In this document: positions 4,457 through 8,451 of the stretch, in pieces
Layout of the letters: every line of letters begins with the position of its first letter
Numbering within the stretch: position 1 is the stretch's first letter
Assembly: GCA_903927685.1 (NCBI GenBank)
Contig: CAIYOB010001666.1
Location: 1 to 8,451 of the forward strand
Direction: 5' to 3'
From: an uncultured Planctomycetaceae bacterium
Lineage (GTDB): Bacteria > Planctomycetota > Planctomycetia > Pirellulales > Pirellulaceae
DNA: 8,451 nt
The notes under the pieces: model-generated
Database searches by the model: none
What the model was told of the DNA's origin: nothing
The model's input: only the letters and a program-made list of their open reading frames with translations
Made by a program: the position numbers and the translations under genes

Positions 4457-5611
4457 ATGATCCGCCTGCACCGCTTGCGATACGTCAGTTCCAGTCTTCT
4501 GGCCGCCGCGACATGGCTCGCCGCCGTGGCCGCTGCCGGCGAGCCCGGCCAGGCCTGGAAATTCGCTCCGGAGCAACTCCGACCGTTCTGGCTTTCGAGC
4601 ACCATGTACGGCGAAAGCGTGCTGTTCTTCCAGGACGATCCCAGCAGCCAACCGCGCGCCGGCCTGCTGTTCCCGCCCGTGCGCGTGCTGGCCGTGCACG
4701 ATCCGTCCGGCGCGGTCACCTACCGGGAGGGACGCGACTATGTGTGGAAGCCGGGCACGCGGGAACTCCTGCTGCCGCCGGATTCGGCCATCCCGTATCG
4801 CCGCCCGCAGGACCTGCGCCGTCCGGCCAACTCGCAGCGATTTGCGCTGACGCATCGGGACGGCAACGGCGAGATCCTGTTCGGCGGCGGGCACGAGTAC
4901 CATGACATGCAGGCGACCGTCACCTACGAATACGACCCTACCGCCTGGTCCGGCCCCCGTCCGACGTTGGCCGGCGAACAGTTGCCGCGGACGCTGGCCC
5001 GGTTGCGAGCCAGGCAGCCCACAACGATCGCCCTGCTGGGCGACAGCATTTCCACGGGCTGCAACGCCTCGGGCTGGGCGGGCGTGGCCCCGTTTCAGCC
5101 TCCCTACCAGGATCTGTTGGTGCGGGCGCTCGAAACCGAATACGGCGGCTTGATCACGCTCCAGAACGTGGCGGTCGGCGGGATGGACAGCGCGTGGGGA
5201 CTGGCGAACATCGATCAAGTGATCCGGCTGCAGCCGCACCTGGTCCTGCTGGCGTTCGGCATGAACGATGTGGCCGGGCGGTCGGCAGCCGACTATCAGG
5301 CCAACACACGCGGCATGATCGAACGCGTTTCGGCCGCTTGCCCGGACGCCGAGTTCATCCTGGTAGCCAGCATGCGGGGGAACGAGGACTGGATCCGGCT
5401 GCACCACGAGCTGTTTCCGCAGTACCGTGACGCGCTGGCCCAGCTGTGCCGGCCCGGCGTGGCGCTGGCCGACATGACTTCGCTATGGACCGAGCTGCTC
5501 AAGGTCAAAGCGGACCGGGACCTGACGGGCAACGGCGTCAATCATCCCAACGACTTTGGGCATCGACTGTACGCCCAGGTGCTGGCGGCGCTGCTGATCG
5601 GTCCACGTTAA
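4457..5611 (+). CDS. Exported SGNH/GDSL-family esterase
   Basis: This 384-residue protein starts with a signal peptide (MIRLHRLRY, then a hydrophobic run ending AVAAAGEP near residue 30). An N-terminal domain of about 150 residues is rich in aromatic residues and strands (FWLSSTMYGESVLFF, EGRDYVWKPGTREL, HEYHDMQATVTYEY) and may be a carbohydrate-binding or accessory module. The SGNH hydrolase domain follows: IALLGDSISTGCNA (Ser197 nucleophile), NVAVGG (block II Gly), FGMNDV (Asn270) and VNHPNDFGH (His363). Such enzymes remove acyl groups, often acetyl, from polysaccharides; the substrate here is unknown. The usual Asp three residues before the catalytic His is replaced by Gly. The ATG at 4457 has GAGGA 5 bases upstream; ATGs at 4436 and 4445 lack one. 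It begins 43 bases after the ADP-ribosylhydrolase gene and may share its transcript. Confidence 0.85.
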   Translation: MIRLHRLRYVSSSLLAAATWLAAVAAAGEPGQAWKFAPEQLRPFWLSSTMYGESVLFFQDDPSSQPRAGLLFPPVRVLAVHDPSGAVTYREGRDYVWKPGTRELLLPPDSAIPYRRPQDLRRPANSQRFALTHRDGNGEILFGGGHEYHDMQATVTYEYDPTAWSGPRPTLAGEQLPRTLARLRARQPTTIALLGDSISTGCNASGWAGVAPFQPPYQDLLVRALETEYGGLITLQNVAVGGMDSAWGLANIDQVIRLQPHLVLLAFGMNDVAGRSAADYQANTRGMIERVSAACPDAEFILVASMRGNEDWIRLHHELFPQYRDALAQLCRPGVALADMTSLWTELLKVKADRDLTGNGVNHPNDFGHRLYAQVLAALLIGPR

Positions 5612-6261
5612 CCGTCGTTCCGTTCTTCCTCGGCGAGCACGTCGTCCGCGTACCCGGGCGGGAACGGGTTGTAGCCGTCGAAGGCATCGTCGCCGGAGCG
5701 ATCCGGCGGCTCGCGTCTGGTAGCGCGGTCGGCTCCGACCTCGGCGTCGCCATCCGTGGCGGCCGCTGCGGAAAAGGCTTGGATCCAGTAAGCGGACTCG
5801 GACTCATCGGGCGCAGCCGGCGGTTTGTCCTCGGCCACGGGCCGCGCGCGTTCTCTGGCCCGGCGCTGGCGGCACAAGTCGTCGTACCAGCGGTCACTGT
5901 CGACGGCCGTGGCCCGGCGTCGCCGGGCGGCGCGGTGCAATTGATGATCGCTGGAGACCACAACCAAGCGGCGCGGCGACGAGTCGGCGCGAATCAACTG
6001 TTCCAGCAGGTCGTCGGCGTCGGGATGGCCGACGGCGTACAGGACGCGGATCCCCCGGTAGTTCCGTTCCCGGGGCAAGCCCGGCGGCCTCGCCTTGGCG
6101 TCGAAGACCACGGTCGTCTCCGCCCGTTCGCTTTCGCTCAGCGTCCCGGCCAAGAAGCCGAGCAACGCGTTGCGCGCGCGTTCCAACGACCCCGGCCCCA
6201 GATTCCGGCCGAGAATCCCCACTGCATACAGCAAGTTGTAGCCGTCGATCAGCGTCGCCAT
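5608..6261 (-). CDS. YacP-like NYN-domain putative ribonuclease
   Basis: This 217-residue protein has an N-terminal NYN domain of the YacP type (PIN-like fold). Its Bacillus relative Rae1/YacP cleaves mRNA on the ribosome. Visible conserved features are TLIDGYNLLYA (residues 3-12, Asp6 and Asn9), VVFDAK (51-56, Asp54), HPDADDLLEQLI (79-90) and VVVSSDHQL (100-108, Asp105). Together they supply the acidic metal-binding residues. After about residue 130 comes a charged, probably disordered region, ending in FDGYNPFPPGYADDVLAEEE, which looks like a short binding motif. The ATG at 6261 lies inside the end of the M28 gene (13-base overlap) with only a weak GGCGGA upstream, so translation is probably coupled. 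Its stop shares TTAA with the convergent SGNH gene. The RNase role is inferred from family; the target is unknown. Confidence 0.8.
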   Translation of the reverse strand: MATLIDGYNLLYAVGILGRNLGPGSLERARNALLGFLAGTLSESERAETTVVFDAKARPPGLPRERNYRGIRVLYAVGHPDADDLLEQLIRADSSPRRLVVVSSDHQLHRAARRRRATAVDSDRWYDDLCRQRRARERARPVAEDKPPAAPDESESAYWIQAFSAAAATDGDAEVGADRATRREPPDRSGDDAFDGYNPFPPGYADDVLAEEERNDG

Positions 6262-7169
6262 GATCCGCCCCGGGCGATGCCCGCCAGTTTGCTGACGCCG
6301 CCCGCCACCCCGCAAGCGACTTGGGCCATCCGCGCGTAGTCCAGCGTGTCGGCCCGGTCAGAAGCCTGGTGATAATGCGGGTTTCGCAGGAACGAAGTGT
6401 CCGTCAGCATCAGGGCCGGATATCCCTGGTCCCAGAACGAGCTGTTGTCGGACATGCGGATTTCGTGGATGGTCTCAGGCAGGCACACCGAGAACAACGG
6501 CAGCGGCGAACCGCGTTTGAATCCCCGGTGAAACCGCCAAGCCAGCGAGAGGGAGCGGAAATTGCCGACGGAGGCCAGGAACCGGCCACGCCGCGGGAAC
6601 GCCCACCGCAGCCAACGGGGAATTCCGGCGGGGACCTCCTGACTGTTCGGCTGGTCGGTGAAGTAGCCCACCATTTCCAAGCACAACATGCCCGCGAGGC
6701 TCTCGGAACGCATCCGGCAGCGCCGGGCGTACACCTGGCTGCCCATCGTGTCGGTATAGTAATGCGGCGGCTCTTCGCAGGCCAGGGCGACGAAGCGGAC
6801 CGTCCGCCGGCCGACTCGACCGGACAACAGACGAGCCGACTCGATCAGCACCGCGACTGCCGAGGCGTTGTCGTCCGCCCCGGGCGTTCCCGGAATCGTA
6901 TCGTAATGCGCCCCCAGCACGACGATCGAATCCGGCTGCGTCCGGCCTCGCCGCTCGACGATCAAGTTGGCCACCGTGACGCCACCGGCGTCATATTCCT
7001 GACGCTCCACGTCGTCTCCCAACGCGGCGAACTCGCGTTCGATGCAGGCCGCGGCGGAGGCGAGCGCCGCCGGCTTGCCGACATGCCGCGGACCGATCAG
7101 TTCGGCCAACACGTCCACGTGCCGCCGCAGTCGATCGACCCGTTGAGCATCTGCGGGCTGAGCTTCCAC
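6249..7169 (-). CDS. M28-family zinc metallopeptidase
   Basis: This 306-residue protein is an M28-type aminopeptidase-like enzyme with two co-catalytic zinc ions. The ligand set is visible in order: GAHYDTIPGTPGADDNASA (residues 86-104, His88 and bridging Asp99), ALACEEPPH (129-136, Glu132 as general base and Glu133 as ligand), CLEMVGYF (163-170, Glu165 where many members have Asp) and NPHYHQASDRADTLDY (263-278, His267). No signal peptide is seen, unlike many M28 enzymes, so it may act in the cytoplasm. I chose the GTG at 7169 because GGAGG lies 7 bases upstream and the protein then has normal length. Its end overlaps the start of the NYN nuclease gene by 13 bases, indicating one transcript. 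A 60-base gap separates it from the Uma2 relic upstream. Substrate unknown. Confidence 0.88.
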   Translation of the reverse strand: MEAQPADAQRVDRLRRHVDVLAELIGPRHVGKPAALASAAACIEREFAALGDDVERQEYDAGGVTVANLIVERRGRTQPDSIVVLGAHYDTIPGTPGADDNASAVAVLIESARLLSGRVGRRTVRFVALACEEPPHYYTDTMGSQVYARRCRMRSESLAGMLCLEMVGYFTDQPNSQEVPAGIPRWLRWAFPRRGRFLASVGNFRSLSLAWRFHRGFKRGSPLPLFSVCLPETIHEIRMSDNSSFWDQGYPALMLTDTSFLRNPHYHQASDRADTLDYARMAQVACGVAGGVSKLAGIARGGSWRR

Positions 7170-7229
7170 CGCTTGTCCTCCGGCATGGTTCCCAGTCGAT
7201 GCAGTTCTCGCTCATTCGGCCCCGGGGCT

Positions 7230-7515
7230 CTAGTCTCCCGGCTCGAGCGACTCGGCTTGTTCCAACATGTCGGCCTCGGCCAGCAAACGCGACACGGGCA
7301 ACTCGAATCCGGGCAGCAGAGTCTCACCAGTGTCCCAACAGATCGTTCTGGCTCCGTTCGCCTGCGGACGGTGGTGGCGTCACAACCAAGACTCCCTGGA
7401 TCAACTGGTAGTCGTACAATTCGTCTGCGTCTTCGGCCGCGTCGAACTCCTCGGCAGTCAACAGGCTGCCAGCCAGTTCGGGACCTAAGTAGAGTACTTC
7501 TTGGACGGTGCTCAT
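7230..7515 (-). pseudogene. Uma2-family protein relic: both ends kept, nuclease core deleted
   Basis: Uma2 (DUF820) proteins are usually about 190 residues with a PD-(D/E)XK nuclease-like core. From the ATG at 7515, with AGGAG about 10 bases upstream, the frame gives 63 residues containing LTAEEFDAAEDADELYDYQLIQGVLVVTPPP and ERSQNDLLGHW. It then stops with TGA at 7324-7326. In a different frame, from about 7334 to the TAG at 7230, the typical Uma2 tail appears: DTGETLLPGFELPVSR, then LLAEADMLEQ. About 100 central residues, including all the catalytic acidic and lysine positions, are missing, and the two ends are joined out of frame. The product, if made, would be an inactive N-terminal stub. 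It lies 37 bases after the upstream membrane-protein gene and 60 before the M28 gene. Confidence 0.75.
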
Positions 7516-7552
7516 TTCGCCTTCTCCTAGCGTGGGACCCCCGCAGTCCATC

Positions 7553-8451
7553 TTACCATCTCCCCGACACGACGTGAAAACTGGCTTGTTCCCGGGCGAC
7601 GTCGCAGCCCAGCGAGACGCCGGGCGAGGTGCTGGTCAGGGCCACATACGTCCGCGGAGGCCACTCCTCGATGGCGCTGTTCAAGGTCCAGACCAGGCTC
7701 TGCTCCAGGATGCCCGTGGCCGCCGTGGGATTGGGCAGATCCTCATCGACGCTGGTCCAGTACCGATACGAGCCGCCAAACAGCGAAGCGTCGAAACCCG
7801 GGTGAAAGCCCGGCGGATAGGCGGGCGCATGCCGGCCGTTGGCTTGTGCGAGTTCCAGACGTGCCTCGCCTGGGTTGATCGCATCCAACCGACGGCGCTG
7901 GCCCGGTGCCAGTTGCGTCGTCCCCAGGACGCGCCCCTGCGGGTCCTTGACCACCAGGCGATCGATCGTCGCCCCCAGTCGATTCGTCGCCCAGAACTCG
8001 GCGGCGTCCGCCCCCGCCTCGAGCGACACCCCACGGGCATTGGGGCCGGATTCCACGACCAGGAACTGGGCGGTCGAACGCGAGCGAATGTAACCGGACG
8101 CCAGGTTCTGCGCCGCGCCCCAGACCAGCCACTGCGTACCGAATTCGCCTTGGCGACGTGCACCTGGATACTGGTCGACGGGATACACGGCCGCCGTGGC
8201 GGGAAAAGTCAATCCGCCGGAGGGCGCCAAGCCGGCGTAGTACGACTGGCGCGACCAGGACACCGCCCGCCCGGTTCGCTGGTCGAGTTCGGTGAAACTC
8301 CGCACGCGGACGCGGACGCCCAGGCCGTCGCTGACCAGGGCGTAGCCAAATAGCGTGATTGTCACGACGGCCGCCCCCAGCGGGACGGTGACCAGCAGCA
8401 GGTACAAACGCCGCTTGCGGCGGAGCAGGAAGTAATTGACCGGGCCGATGA
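7553..8451 (-). CDS. C-terminal part of a membrane protein, N terminus outside the window
   Basis: The reading frame is open from the right edge of the window to the TAA at 7553-7555, giving 298 residues of C-terminal sequence. It begins with GPVNYFLLRRKRR, a positively charged cytoplasmic stretch, followed at once by a hydrophobic segment of about 24 residues (LYLLLVTVPLGAAVVTITLFGYAL). After this comes about 255 residues without further membrane spans, rich in strands and Gly/Pro, which should lie outside the cytoplasmic membrane if the positive-inside rule holds. A TTG at 8407 could be taken as a start, but the upstream codons continue the pattern, so the gene most likely extends past 8451. 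GPVNY-LLRR next to a membrane span recurs in bacterial membrane proteins of unknown function with large extracytoplasmic domains. I do not assign a function. Same strand as the Uma2 relic, M28 and NYN genes. Confidence 0.75.
   Translation of the reverse strand, partial: IGPVNYFLLRRKRRLYLLLVTVPLGAAVVTITLFGYALVSDGLGVRVRVRSFTELDQRTGRAVSWSRQSYYAGLAPSGGLTFPATAAVYPVDQYPGARRQGEFGTQWLVWGAAQNLASGYIRSRSTAQFLVVESGPNARGVSLEAGADAAEFWATNRLGATIDRLVVKDPQGRVLGTTQLAPGQRRRLDAINPGEARLELAQANGRHAPAYPPGFHPGFDASLFGGSYRYWTSVDEDLPNPTAATGILEQSLVWTLNSAIEEWPPRTYVALTSTSPGVSLGCDVAREQASFHVVSGRW

Noticed and set aside
6321..7577. Long plus-strand open frame opposite the M28 gene and Uma2 relic
   Set aside because: It is antisense to a peptidase with complete zinc-ligand motifs, and its own translation has no recognisable domain.

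Overview
This GC-rich window most resembles a planctomycete chromosome, probably of the Pirellulales type. That is an inference from the mix of families: an exported SGNH hydrolase, a transglutaminase-elicitor-like enzyme, a cytoplasmic M28 peptidase beside a YacP/NYN nuclease, Uma2 and VapBC remnants, a zf-TFIIB zinc ribbon, and intergenic DNA full of palindromes. No rRNA, tRNA, CRISPR array, transposase or phage gene was found.

Layout. Bases 37-162 form one long imperfect palindrome that abuts the stop of a small zinc-ribbon gene (162-425, minus). A 730-base stretch without a convincing gene follows. It holds a possible decayed reading frame, a 13-bp perfect hairpin, and a two-block array of a degenerate motif spaced 26/17 and 25/26/17 bases. 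Next is a minus-strand exported transglutaminase-like protein (1157-2317). Divergent from it is a VapB-type antitoxin followed by a VapC toxin that lacks the middle of its PIN domain (2529-3060). A 390-base intergenic stretch carries several hairpins, one of them resembling a miniature attC site, and a good sigma-70-like promoter. Then come an ARH3-like ADP-ribosylglycohydrolase (3448-4413) and an exported SGNH/GDSL esterase (4457-5611), both on the plus strand.

The right half is on the minus strand. In order of transcription it has the C-terminal part of a membrane protein (7553 to beyond the window edge), a Uma2-family relic reduced to its two ends (7230-7515), a GTG-started M28 metallopeptidase (6249-7169), and a YacP-like NYN nuclease (5608-6261) whose start overlaps the peptidase stop. 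The SGNH and NYN genes converge and their stop codons share a TTAA palindrome, so no terminator fits between them.

No single multi-gene system ties the window together. The recurring theme is erosion: two accessory genes (vapC, uma2) each lost their middle while keeping recognisable ends, and palindromic or tandem repeats fill the gaps. The likely functional pairs are M28 with NYN (translationally coupled) and possibly the ARH3-like enzyme with the SGNH hydrolase (43-base gap). The best candidates for something undescribed are the long palindrome at 37-162 and the repeat array at 891-1140.
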